DNA of 64,000 bases from Candidatus Raymondbacteria bacterium RIFOXYA2_FULL_49_16 (GTDB lineage Bacteria; Fibrobacterota; OXYB2-FULL-49-7; XYB2-FULL-49-35), in NCBI GenBank assembly GCA_001789205.1, contig MFYT01000006.1:1-64000 (forward strand), in the 5' to 3' direction. The notes below the pieces were generated by a model, which did not search any database, was not told the DNA's origin, and saw only the letters and a program-made list of their open reading frames with translations. Position 1 is the first letter of the stretch, and each line of letters starts with the position of its first letter. This document shows positions 8,716 through 15,947 of this stretch, in pieces. A program made the position numbers and the translations under genes.

Positions 8716-9691
8716 TTTTCAGCCCCTCCTTGCCGAGATTGAACAGGGGTAGAATCCCCGATGTCTTCTCGTCGGTTATCAGTTTTCTGCCCACCTTCTG
8801 CATCACATCATTCATGGTTTCCAGGTATACGCGCTGCCTGGTGACCTCTTTTGCCTTTGAATATTCCTGGTACACAGAATTGAATTTCGCAGCTTCTCCC
8901 TTGGCCTGGTTGACCCGCTCAAGGGCATATCCCTTTGCCTGCGATATTGTCTGGTCAGCTTCCCCCAGGGCCTTGGGGATGACCTTGTTATATTCTGACT
9001 TTGACTGATTGATCATCTTTTCCTTTTCCTGCTGTGCCTCGTTCACTTCGTTGAAGGCGGGCTTGACCTCGTCCGGAGGGTTCACGTCCTGAAGCACCAC
9101 CTGTTCGATTTTGAGGCCGGTCTCATACTGGTCGCAGAGCGTCTGGAGCATGACGGCGGCTGAAGTGGCGATCTCCTGGCGACCGATGGTCAATACCTCG
9201 TTCACGGTGCGGTCGCCAACGATTTCGCGCATGGTTGTCTCGTTGATGTCCCTGAAGGTCTTCACCGTGTTGCGCACGCGGAAAAGAAATTTATAGGCGT
9301 CGTTTATCCTATATTGAACAATCCACTCAACCTTTGCCGCATTCAGGTCGCCAGTGAGCATGAGCGATTCCTCATTGTAGGACCTGTTTTTATATTCAGT
9401 GGTCACGCCCTCCAGGTCGGTCCTGAAGCCGAATTCCAGCTTCAGCTGGCGTTCGACCGGCACCTTGGTCACTTTTTCTATGCCCAAGGGCAGTTTGAAG
9501 CTGAGTCCGGGATTTACCGTTCGCACATATTTACCGAACCTCAATATGACCCCGACTTCCTCGGCAGCCACGGTAAAAATTGATGAATAGAGCAGTACTG
9601 CCGCAATAAAACCCAGCAGGCCGTTTCGCATGGTGCGCGGGGACATGCCGGCCGGGAGCAGCTCTTCCCATTTGAATACACTTTCACTCAC
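8708..9691 (-). CDS. hflK: HflK, protease modulator of the HflKC complex
   Basis: A 327-residue SPFH/prohibitin protein with a single membrane segment (about residues 24-44), followed by EEVGVILRFGKYVRTVNPGLSFKLP, which matches HflK. The distal helical part includes VVLQDVNPPDEVKPAFNEV, a strong HflK motif. The start is GTG at 9691, backed by an excellent AAGGAGGA ribosome binding site. It forms a two-gene operon with hflC. Unlike many HflK proteins it lacks a long glycine-rich N-terminal extension. In known systems the partner is the FtsH protease, which is not encoded in this window. Confidence 0.95.
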   Translation of the reverse strand: MSESVFKWEELLPAGMSPRTMRNGLLGFIAAVLLYSSIFTVAAEEVGVILRFGKYVRTVNPGLSFKLPLGIEKVTKVPVERQLKLEFGFRTDLEGVTTEYKNRSYNEESLMLTGDLNAAKVEWIVQYRINDAYKFLFRVRNTVKTFRDINETTMREIVGDRTVNEVLTIGRQEIATSAAVMLQTLCDQYETGLKIEQVVLQDVNPPDEVKPAFNEVNEAQQEKEKMINQSKSEYNKVIPKALGEADQTISQAKGYALERVNQAKGEAAKFNSVYQEYSKAKEVTRQRVYLETMNDVMQKVGRKLITDEKTSGILPLFNLGKEGLKNE

Positions 9692-9792
9692 GTAGTTCCT
9701 CCTTTACTGCATTATAAAAAGACAATGTTCTAATATAACCAATGATAGGGGGTAATTCAAGGTAATGCGAGCACTGGTGGGTCTGAATATGG

Positions 9793-10071
9793 TTAGCCTC
9801 CTATGTGTTTCGCGGTAAACCCGCGTTTTTGCAGCTCATCGATCAACAGATCGCGGTGGTCGCCCTGGATCTCAATGACCCCGTTCTTTATTGTTCCTCC
9901 AGCGCCGCAACGCTGTTTAAAGGCCCGGGCAAGGTCCTCAAGAGCATTGCCGCGCAAGGGTAGGCCGCTGATTGTGGTGACGCCTTTGCCCTTGCGGTCT
10001 TTGGTTTCGCGTCCCACCCTGACAAGGGTGGTTGTGGAATAGACGATAGATGAGTTCGTCATGGCGTACAT
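9793..10071 (-). CDS. yciH: YciH/SUI1 family translation initiation factor
   Basis: A 92-residue eIF1/SUI1-fold protein. The conserved core is visible as VRVGRETKDRKGKGVTTISGLP, followed by LARAFKQRCGAGGTIKNGVIEIQGDHRD. Bacterial YciH proteins bind the small ribosomal subunit and influence initiation fidelity; the physiological role outside E. coli is little tested. The ATG overlaps the stop codon of the upstream DOMON gene (TAATG), which implies coupled translation. A second in-frame ATG four codons in is an alternative start. Confidence 0.93.
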   Translation of the reverse strand: MYAMTNSSIVYSTTTLVRVGRETKDRKGKGVTTISGLPLRGNALEDLARAFKQRCGAGGTIKNGVIEIQGDHRDLLIDELQKRGFTAKHIGG

Positions 10072-10586
10072 TACAGAATAATTGATTTTATTAACGCCAC
10101 GGCGTGCTTCTTTTTCTTGTCAGTTGACTGGCCAGCGGCAAAGATCAGCTTCACGGTTTTTCCCGACTCAAGAAGACAGTCTTTTTTATCACCGCTGTTG
10201 AGAGGAATGGAGAAGGTAAGCGTCGTAACATTGTTTTGTACAGAACAAGTCCCCGAGATAAGATCGTTGGTTCCCTTTAAAAGGGTATCGGGCTTGTGCG
10301 AGAACATGCCATCCCCGAATTCATCGGACACCATTGACGCGCCATTGACAATTGTGCCAATAACGATGTTCGCGTTTTTCATGACCCACCCGGGATTAAA
10401 ACCCACGGCAACCCAGCAATCGCCCGGATACGACACCGTGAAGGAAAGGGCGTTATTTTTAATTGTGTAACTAAAGGAAAAGGCGCCTGCCGTGTCCGCG
10501 ACCGGCACTGCTTTTTGGTCAGGCGCCTGAGACCACACAGCAGCGCACAAGCAAAGGAAACAGGCAACAGCATATATGCGCGACAT
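10071..10586 (-). CDS. Exported DOMON-domain protein
   Basis: A 171-residue protein with a signal peptide (VACFLCLCAAVWSQA). The body reads as a DOMON domain: CWVAVGFNPGWVMKNANIVIG is the characteristic block, followed by DEFGDGMFSHKPDTLL and SIPLNSGD. DOMON domains bind haem or sugars in secreted redox proteins. Neither the ligand nor the partner is evident here. No membrane cytochrome is fused, unlike many eukaryotic family members. It is translationally coupled to yciH, which is probably an operon coincidence rather than a functional link. Confidence 0.8.
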   Translation of the reverse strand: MSRIYAVACFLCLCAAVWSQAPDQKAVPVADTAGAFSFSYTIKNNALSFTVSYPGDCWVAVGFNPGWVMKNANIVIGTIVNGASMVSDEFGDGMFSHKPDTLLKGTNDLISGTCSVQNNVTTLTFSIPLNSGDKKDCLLESGKTVKLIFAAGQSTDKKKKHAVALIKSIIL

Positions 10587-10591
10587 GTTTT

Positions 10592-11017
10592 TTAGCCCCT
10601 TTTCAGCTGAAGGCTTTTTCCCGTATATTCCATGAACTCTATGGCATTGTTGTCAGGATCGTTTACCCACGCCTGGTTTGAATTGTCCATGCCGATTGTA
10701 ATGTCCGATACTTCCACGCCTTTTTTCTTCAAGCCTTCGACAAAGGCGTCAAGGCGCGTGACTTCAAAACAGAGGTGCTGGTACTGGTTTCCCTGGATCA
10801 GCTTTTCAATTGTGCCGCCCCACTGTTTTACTGCCAGTTCCTGGCTGAATATCTCGATAAAGGTGGAGTTGCCGCAATCAAAATAATATCCAAAGGGCGT
10901 GCCATCCTCAAGATCGAGGGTGAATTTGATTGGCATGCTGAGTTTTTTTGAGTAAAAATCGACCATAGCGTCAATATTTTTTGTGTAAAAACAGATGTGG
11001 GCCATTTGGCGAATCAT
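10592..11017 (-). CDS. VOC/glyoxalase superfamily protein
   Basis: A 141-residue vicinal-oxygen-chelate fold protein. It starts with MAHICFYTKNIDAMVDFY, followed by FIEIFS, HLCFEVTRLDAFVEGL and NDPDNNAIEFMEYTG, the standard two beta-alpha-beta-beta-beta modules. The ATG at 11017 is preferred because the longer frame runs back through the upstream glycosidase gene. Metal ligands are consistent with His at the start of module one, Glu in IEIF, His in HLCF and Glu in IEFME. It could be a lactoylglutathione lyase, epimerase or dioxygenase relative; the sequence alone does not decide. It starts 13 bases after the glycosidase stop and is likely in one operon with it. Confidence 0.87.
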   Translation of the reverse strand: MIRQMAHICFYTKNIDAMVDFYSKKLSMPIKFTLDLEDGTPFGYYFDCGNSTFIEIFSQELAVKQWGGTIEKLIQGNQYQHLCFEVTRLDAFVEGLKKKGVEVSDITIGMDNSNQAWVNDPDNNAIEFMEYTGKSLQLKRG

Positions 11018-11030
11018 ACGTATAACCTCG

Positions 11031-12731
11031 TTATTGTGCTTTGAATACCATCTTGACCGCCTCGTACGCGAGCTTGGGTCTGCGGTATTCGTCCACAGTC
11101 CCCTTGTTATTAAACGCGCGCGGCCGGGTGAGGGCAAAGGCGCTTGCATGGGTGCGGCAGTCGCAGAACTGCCAGAGCGAAACACCCGCAATTGCTGAAT
11201 TGTTTTTCACTTCAATGCATACGGTCTTCAAATGTTCAGTCTGAAACTCTTCGGACCAGTGGGCGTGCAAAGGGTCTCTCCAGCCATAGATGGCGCCCGC
11301 CCCAATTTCAGAAAGAATAAAGGGTTTTTTACCAAAACCCCGTTTTCCAAGCGAATCCATAATTTTATTTATGTGCGGGACAATCTCGTCAAGTGGCGCC
11401 ATTTTTTCCCTATCAATCGCGTACCAGCCAGGATAGGTGTTGACGCATACTACGTCGGCCAGGTCGAAATTGAGATCATCAAAGGGAAACATACTGGCAT
11501 AGGTCACCAGCCTGGACGGGTCTTCCGCGCGGATACACGCTGCCAGACGGGTGTAGAGGTCGCGCGATTCAGGAATGTTGCTTGCGCCCTCGTTGAGAAA
11601 GCCCCAGAGTACCACCGACGGATGGTTGATGCTGTTCTGCACCATAAGACGGGTCTGGCGTTCCTGCGCTTCCACAAACAGCTGGTTTTTGAAGTGCTCG
11701 ACTTTTTGGCCCCAGCCAAGGCTCTCTTCCATGACCAGAAAACCTTTTTCATCGCACAGATCGAGAAAACGCTGGTCCTGCGGATAATGCGAACCCCGTA
11801 CAAAATTACAGCCAAGGTCTTTCAGCAACTGGAGGTCGTCTACAAGCTGTTGCAGGGGCAGGGCAGGGCCGTATTGCGGATGGGCCTCATGACGGCAGTA
11901 TCCCAATAGCTTGATAGTCTGTCCATTTAAAAAAACAGACCCTTTTTTTGCCTCAATGGTCCTTAAACCAAACCGTTCTACAATGTCGTCGTCTTTTGTT
12001 CGCACCTGCATAATGTGCAAACAAGGGTTTTCAGGAGACCAGGGAGTGGGATTTGGCACAGTGAGGTCAACCGCAACACGGTTGTTTTTTACCGGAATAT
12101 TCTGGAATTCTTGAATGGCGCTGTTATCTAGTGAAACAGACAGGGTGATTTGATCAGGCGTCGCACCGTTGAAGAGAATGTCCGCCTCGATTTTCCCCGA
12201 GGCAAGGTCCAGTGTTTTTATCCGCGCCCGTTCAATGAAGCAGGCGGGCGTTTCGTGCCATGCAACGCTCCTGAAGATGCCTCCGTAGGCGTAAAAATCG
12301 AAAAATTGCTCTTGAAGGGGCACGCGTTTTTTATCGAATCTGTTGTCTATAAGCACGATAAGTTCCCGGACACGTTTTTCCGAAGCAGGGACTTGGACCC
12401 AAAAGCCCGAGTAGGGAAGGCTGCTTTCGTGCAACATGGTCCCATCCACAATGATCCTGCACCACATGCCAAGACCATGGAAGCGGATGCGGCCGGGCAT
12501 GCCTGGTGTTACTTCAACCAAGGTCCGGTAGGCGGCTGTACCCCGTTTTCCCGCATAAGCGGGGCTGGCATCGAACGCGCCGGGCACTGGCATGCGGTCT
12601 ATGTATGCGAGGTTTTTAAGATCAATTGCCTCAAGATCGCACTCTGTTCCCAGGAACATAAAATCCCACATACCGTCGAGCAGATGAACTGTGCGGGAAA
12701 CATGGCGCGGGTAGGGAGTTATTGTATTCAT
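11031..12731 (-). CDS. Glycoside hydrolase family 2 protein (beta-glucuronidase-like)
   Basis: About 566 residues from the ATG at 12731 (MNTITPYPRH...). In-frame starts further upstream run into the terminator hairpin of the sigma gene and are unlikely. The architecture is GH2: an N-terminal sugar-binding domain (LLDGMWDFMF, RIRFHGLGMWCRIIVDG), an immunoglobulin-like domain, then a TIM barrel. Barrel motifs are KLLGYCRHEAHPQYG, NFVRGSHYPQDQRFLDLCDEKGFLVMEE and WGFLNEG, with the general acid/base Glu in NEG. The nucleophile is in KPFILSEIGAGA. No signal peptide is seen, so it is probably cytoplasmic. The resemblance is closest to beta-glucuronidase, but beta-galactosidase or another exo-activity is possible. 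Confidence 0.9.
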   Translation of the reverse strand: MNTITPYPRHVSRTVHLLDGMWDFMFLGTECDLEAIDLKNLAYIDRMPVPGAFDASPAYAGKRGTAAYRTLVEVTPGMPGRIRFHGLGMWCRIIVDGTMLHESSLPYSGFWVQVPASEKRVRELIVLIDNRFDKKRVPLQEQFFDFYAYGGIFRSVAWHETPACFIERARIKTLDLASGKIEADILFNGATPDQITLSVSLDNSAIQEFQNIPVKNNRVAVDLTVPNPTPWSPENPCLHIMQVRTKDDDIVERFGLRTIEAKKGSVFLNGQTIKLLGYCRHEAHPQYGPALPLQQLVDDLQLLKDLGCNFVRGSHYPQDQRFLDLCDEKGFLVMEESLGWGQKVEHFKNQLFVEAQERQTRLMVQNSINHPSVVLWGFLNEGASNIPESRDLYTRLAACIRAEDPSRLVTYASMFPFDDLNFDLADVVCVNTYPGWYAIDREKMAPLDEIVPHINKIMDSLGKRGFGKKPFILSEIGAGAIYGWRDPLHAHWSEEFQTEHLKTVCIEVKNNSAIAGVSLWQFCDCRTHASAFALTRPRAFNNKGTVDEYRRPKLAYEAVKMVFKAQ

Positions 12732-12776
12732 GCATGAAATATACTTTTTTACACGCATATGCCACTTTACCGGAGA

Positions 12777-12814
12777 TAAAAAAGTGCGGGACGCCCTTGG
12801 GAGGCGTCCCGCAC
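12777..12814 (-). terminator. Rho-independent terminator of the sigma factor gene
   Basis: On the - strand a perfect 12-base stem (12784-12795 with 12803-12814) encloses a seven-base loop and is followed by six uridines (12778-12783). It lies just past the sigma factor gene. A very similar arrangement, with the same bases upstream of the hairpin, follows the small sigma-4 gene near 51920. Confidence 0.9.
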
Positions 12815-12843
12815 CAACCACAAAAGAGAAGGGGGGGATTTAT
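12813..12843 (-). promoter_or_regulatory. Conserved 3' untranslated block of the sigma gene
   Basis: Between the stop codon and terminator lies a pyrimidine-rich block (ATAAATCCCCCCC, then TTCTCTTTTGTGGTTGGT). The same block, with five rather than seven cytosines, follows the small sigma-4 gene at 51889-51917. Near-identity here contrasts with much greater divergence of the coding regions. That suggests selection on the RNA or DNA itself, or a recent conversion. Confidence 0.6.
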
Positions 12844-12854
12844 GTATACGCCTA

Positions 12855-13703
12855 TTAGGCGCAATGCGCCATTTGCACTGTGGGAAAACCCGCTTTCATT
12901 TTTTCGAGGGCCTTTTTCTTGATCTGACGCACACGTTCTTTGGAGATGTTCAATTTTCTACCGATCTGCTCGAGGTTGAAGGAGGTTTCCGCGTCAATGC
13001 CAAAATAATACTTGATGACCTTTTTTTCCTGCGTGTTGAGGGAATCGACCATCTCATCGATATTAAAGCGCAGGGCGTCCTTGTCCACGAATTCGTCCGG
13101 CGCCTCGGTGTGGGTGTCGGCCATGAGGTCGTGGATATTGGCGTCGTTCTCGTCATCGATCTGGGCGTCCATGGAAACACGGTTGTTGGAAAGCGAGAGA
13201 ATCTGCTCAATCTCGTACGGTTTGCTCTGGGACTTACGCGCCACATAATCGTAATCAATGAAGCCGTGTTCTTGCAGAGACATTTCCGCGAGGCGGTTGA
13301 CCCGTTTTGACTTTGACTCTTTTTCCGCTGAGACGCGGACCAGGCGCGATTTCTCGTACAGGGCCTTGATAATGGACTGCCGGATCCACCACACCGAGTA
13401 GGAGATGAACTTGACCGAGTAGCTTGACATATTGTAGCGATCAATGCTTTCAATGAGCCCAAGATTGCCTTCGTTGATGAGCTCGGGCATGGAGAGGCCC
13501 TGGTTTTGGTATTTTATCGACACGCTGACAACAAACCTCAGATTGGACGTGATTAGTTTATTGAGCGCTTCCTTGCTTTTGCTTTTTTTATATTCAGTGA
13601 GGAGTTCACGTTCCTCTTCGCGCGAAAGGCGCGGATACCCTCTGATCTCTTTCAAATATTGATTAACGAAGTCCTGCTCTGTTCTGTACTTCTTATAATA
13701 CAT
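12855..13703 (-). CDS. Sigma-70 family RNA polymerase sigma factor (RpoD/SigA-like, short)
   Basis: A 282-residue sigma factor without region 1.1. Region 1.2 is near DFVNQYLKEIRGYP, region 2 spans LITSNLRFVVSVSIKYQ...LINEGNLGLIESIDRY...FISYSVWWIRQSII, region 3 follows, and region 4 is VIKYYFGIDAE...LEQIGRKLNISKERVRQIKKKALEKM. It resembles the short primary sigma factors of Bacteroidota/Fibrobacterota, though a group 2 role is also possible. The ATG at 13703 is preceded by GGAGGT; an in-frame TTG four codons upstream is not needed. It is monocistronic, with its own promoter and a strong terminator. An 84-residue relative at 51620 shares its first five residues, region 4 and C-terminal tail. 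Confidence 0.93.
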   Translation of the reverse strand: MYYKKYRTEQDFVNQYLKEIRGYPRLSREEERELLTEYKKSKSKEALNKLITSNLRFVVSVSIKYQNQGLSMPELINEGNLGLIESIDRYNMSSYSVKFISYSVWWIRQSIIKALYEKSRLVRVSAEKESKSKRVNRLAEMSLQEHGFIDYDYVARKSQSKPYEIEQILSLSNNRVSMDAQIDDENDANIHDLMADTHTEAPDEFVDKDALRFNIDEMVDSLNTQEKKVIKYYFGIDAETSFNLEQIGRKLNISKERVRQIKKKALEKMKAGFPTVQMAHCA

Positions 13704-13737
13704 TTTAACCTCCAATTCTCGTTTGATGTTCTATAAA

Positions 13738-13769
13738 AATATAACGAAAGTGGCTTTTCTATGTGTCAC
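13738..13769 (-). promoter_or_regulatory. Promoter of the sigma factor gene
   Basis: Read on the - strand, GTGACA (13764-13769) is followed after 20 bases by TATATT (13738-13743). The upstream CATTACA-N5-GTGACAC and the TTTCGTTATATTT block recur with identical spacing before the small sigma-4 gene (51555-51586), although the bases between differ. This conservation is the main evidence for promoter function. No transcription start is known, and -10/-35 assignment by eye is tentative. Confidence 0.6.
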
Positions 13770-13838
13770 GGTATTGTAATGGAGAGGTAAAAAGACGGTA
13801 ATGGAAAAAATCGGCGTAACCCGCTATTTTATAATGAC

Positions 13839-14393
13839 TTACTGAACAGAATTGTTTTCTTTCACAATGTGTTCACCGATTTTTTCATTATAAATTCCCA
13901 CAGCTTCAGGGATTTTATCGTGGGCAAGATAGTTGGGAACCCAGCTGATAAGGGTAAATCCGAATCCAACAAAGAGGATAGGGGAGATTCCTTCGCCTCC
14001 AGCCAGAGATACAATGGCGCCTAGTGCCGAGAGGCCAAGGCCGCCGAAAAAGAGCCCGGAAAAGCCCATTTTGCAGTTTCTATACGAAAGCATGATTTGG
14101 TAGGCGGGATCGACATCGTACACATATTCGGCGAGGTTGTCTCCGAAATAGGTCACTTTGGTATAGCGGATGTCGCGATCGACTCTGAAATAGTACTGGT
14201 TTGATTTCGGTTTTTGCTTGATGCCTTTCTGGGAGAAAACATCTTCCTCTGTGGTAAGGTCGATATAGGTCATGCCCCTGAGGGGTTCGAGATTGAGATT
14301 GTCCGTCGCCTCAGCCGTGTCCCTCTCGGCCTGTTGTGCGCCTGTATATGCGCACGCAAAAAAAAGGATGCTGAAAAGCGTTATCCGGAGCAT
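13839..14393 (-). CDS. Hypothetical exported membrane-associated protein
   Basis: A 184-residue protein from the ATG at 14393, preceded by GGGGGGACAGG. The N terminus is a signal peptide (LFSILFFACAYTGAQ). A charged middle follows, with EDVFSQKGIKQ and YYFRVDRDIRYTKVTYF. Then comes a glycine-rich double hydrophobic segment (about 125-165, GLFFGGLGLSALGAIVSLAGG), which resembles the membrane hairpins of small envelope proteins. No known family was recognised. A longer frame up to 14552 would overlap lptC and is not supported. It lies immediately downstream of lptC and may belong to the same envelope operon. Confidence 0.7.
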   Translation of the reverse strand: MLRITLFSILFFACAYTGAQQAERDTAEATDNLNLEPLRGMTYIDLTTEEDVFSQKGIKQKPKSNQYYFRVDRDIRYTKVTYFGDNLAEYVYDVDPAYQIMLSYRNCKMGFSGLFFGGLGLSALGAIVSLAGGEGISPILFVGFGFTLISWVPNYLAHDKIPEAVGIYNEKIGEHIVKENNSVQ

Positions 14394-14439
14394 GATACTG
14401 TCCTGTCCCCCCTCATACTTAAATATTGTATAACATATA

Positions 14440-15048
14440 TTATTTTTCATTGAATTTTCTATCAACATTATGAATTTCAGCCTGTACGTTTCGTAGAATG
14501 CGCCATTCGGAAAGGTCGGTATTGGCAATAAACCCCCGGCCCGAATAGACATCGCCCTCCTCGGTCACCATGCGGACGAATTTATCCGAAGTGACCTTGG
14601 CCGACTTTTTGTCCCAGGCGATGAGCGAGGTGGTTACTCGCTTTCCCTCTGCGGTTGATATTTTGACTTTGCCCATTGCTATGAGCGTGTCCATGTTTTC
14701 AGAGATTTTCCCTGAATCGGCCGTGAGGTGCGAGGTGCCGTTTGTCTGAAAATAGACCAAGTCAACGGGATTCACATAGGTGCGGCTGTCTTTACGGTAT
14801 TTTATAATGTGCGTTGATGTAAGGGTCCAGAGCTTCCGGTTGTCCTCGGTAAGGGTAAGCCGGGTGGTATCGAAGAATTCCTGAACGGGCAAGCGGCTCT
14901 CCTCAATCCTGGTACCGCTGATTTTTGGCTTGTCCCTGGAGCAGGAAATAAGAATCAGACAGCAGGCAACAGGCAGCAGGCAGATAAAAGCCCTGACAAA
15001 GAGACCTAACGGCTGCCGGTTGCCAAGTATCCGCTGATTGCTTATCAT
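14440..15048 (-). CDS. lptC: LptC-like lipopolysaccharide export lipoprotein
   Basis: About 202 residues from the ATG at 15048, which overlaps the acyltransferase stop as ATGA. The N terminus has a lipobox (LILISC near residue 38). An LptC/OstA-like beta-jellyroll follows: FFDTTRLTLTEDNRKLWTLTS, VDLVYFQTNG, LTADSGKI, MDTLIAMGKVKI and DKFVRMVTEEGDVYSGRGFIAN. In the Lpt bridge, LptC passes lipopolysaccharide from LptBFG to LptA. Many LptC proteins are anchored by a membrane helix, so a lipoprotein form is characteristic of some phyla. The signal-peptide region is partly built from a heptameric repeat (14961-15024). Upstream neighbours are lipid A type genes. Confidence 0.85.
   Translation of the reverse strand: MISNQRILGNRQPLGLFVRAFICLLPVACCLILISCSRDKPKISGTRIEESRLPVQEFFDTTRLTLTEDNRKLWTLTSTHIIKYRKDSRTYVNPVDLVYFQTNGTSHLTADSGKISENMDTLIAMGKVKISTAEGKRVTTSLIAWDKKSAKVTSDKFVRMVTEEGDVYSGRGFIANTDLSEWRILRNVQAEIHNVDRKFNEK
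14961..15024. repeat. Inverted heptameric repeat inside the lptC signal region
   Basis: Tandem units AGCAGGC-AACAGGC-AGCAGGC (14961-14981) are followed 30 bases later by GGCTGCCGGTTGCC (15011-15024), the near-exact reverse complement (12 of 13 bases) of GGCAACAGGCAGC at 14966-14978. The pair lies within coding sequence and gives the residues GNRQP and LLPVACCL. A similar seven-base-period inverted pair occurs at 54213-54291, so this may be a dispersed repeat family. Confidence 0.6.
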
Positions 15049-15947
15049 GGCTTTGATTTCCATCGGTCGTGCATCCAAATCCATTGGGCGGGATCGTTCC
15101 TGATCACCTGTTCGAGCAGCGTGTTGAATTGGGTCATGACCGAGGTGATTTTCTCATCCTCGGCGTGTCCCCGCGGCTCAAGCGGGGGATGTATCGTGAC
15201 CCGCTGGGTGTTGTCCGCCATGCGTTCCGTAAAAACAGGAATGAGCAGCGCACCAGTACGCACGCCAAGTTTGAAGGGCCCCATGACTGTTTTTGCCGGT
15301 TGTCCGAAAAAAGGTACAAATCTGCTTTCAACTCTTGTGTCAAGATCACACAGAACGCCCAGCGCCCGGCCCTGTTTGAGCCAGGAAAGCACGGCCCGGG
15401 GGCTTTCCTGGCGTTCGAGGTAGGTGACGTTGAAGAGACCGCGGTTGCGCGCAATAAAGCGGCTGACGCGTTCGTCGAACGAGGGCGCGCCCAGTACCAG
15501 TATGGGGAAACCGAGCAGGGAGAACCGGGGCGGCATCATTTCAAAGCAGCCTGTGTGCGCGGTGACAAAAATAATACCGCGGCCCGCGGCCAACGCGGTG
15601 TGTGCTATTTCCAGGTTGCGAACGGCCATATACCGCCCGGGCGCCTGTGTAAAAAGCTGTTTCATGAGGATAGCGTCGACCAGATTCGCGGTGATGTTGG
15701 CAAAGACGCGTTCGCCAATGGCGCGACGGTCCTTTTCAGTGAGTTCCGGACCAAAGGCGCGCGCCAGATTGGCGTCCATCTTGTTCCGTTCGTGTGCGGC
15801 AAGCTGGTATGCGGCCCGGGCGAGCCATGTGGCTGCGCAAAGCGATGCGCCGCGGGGGATCACGCCAATGCAGGCTGCCGCCGCCCGAATGGCAAGATAG
15901 ATGGCGGTGTTTTTCACCCGTTTTTTGAGGGGCTGGTCACTTTTCAT
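15045..15947 (-). CDS. Lipid A biosynthesis (LpxL/HtrB-type) acyltransferase
   Basis: A 300-residue protein starting at ATG 15947; the longer frame reaches back through the M28 gene and is rejected. The family motif H-x4-E is present as HTGCFE, near residue 133. Further conserved pieces are ERQESPRAVLSWLKQGRALGVLCDLDTRVESRFVPFFGQPAKT and the C-terminal WIWMHDRWK. An N-terminal amphipathic/hydrophobic segment would place it at the inner membrane. LpxL-type enzymes add a secondary acyl chain to a lipid A precursor. Its start overlaps the end of the M28 gene by 11 bases, and it overlaps lptC by four, giving a tightly coupled envelope operon. Confidence 0.9.
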   Translation of the reverse strand: MKSDQPLKKRVKNTAIYLAIRAAAACIGVIPRGASLCAATWLARAAYQLAAHERNKMDANLARAFGPELTEKDRRAIGERVFANITANLVDAILMKQLFTQAPGRYMAVRNLEIAHTALAAGRGIIFVTAHTGCFEMMPPRFSLLGFPILVLGAPSFDERVSRFIARNRGLFNVTYLERQESPRAVLSWLKQGRALGVLCDLDTRVESRFVPFFGQPAKTVMGPFKLGVRTGALLIPVFTERMADNTQRVTIHPPLEPRGHAEDEKITSVMTQFNTLLEQVIRNDPAQWIWMHDRWKSKP

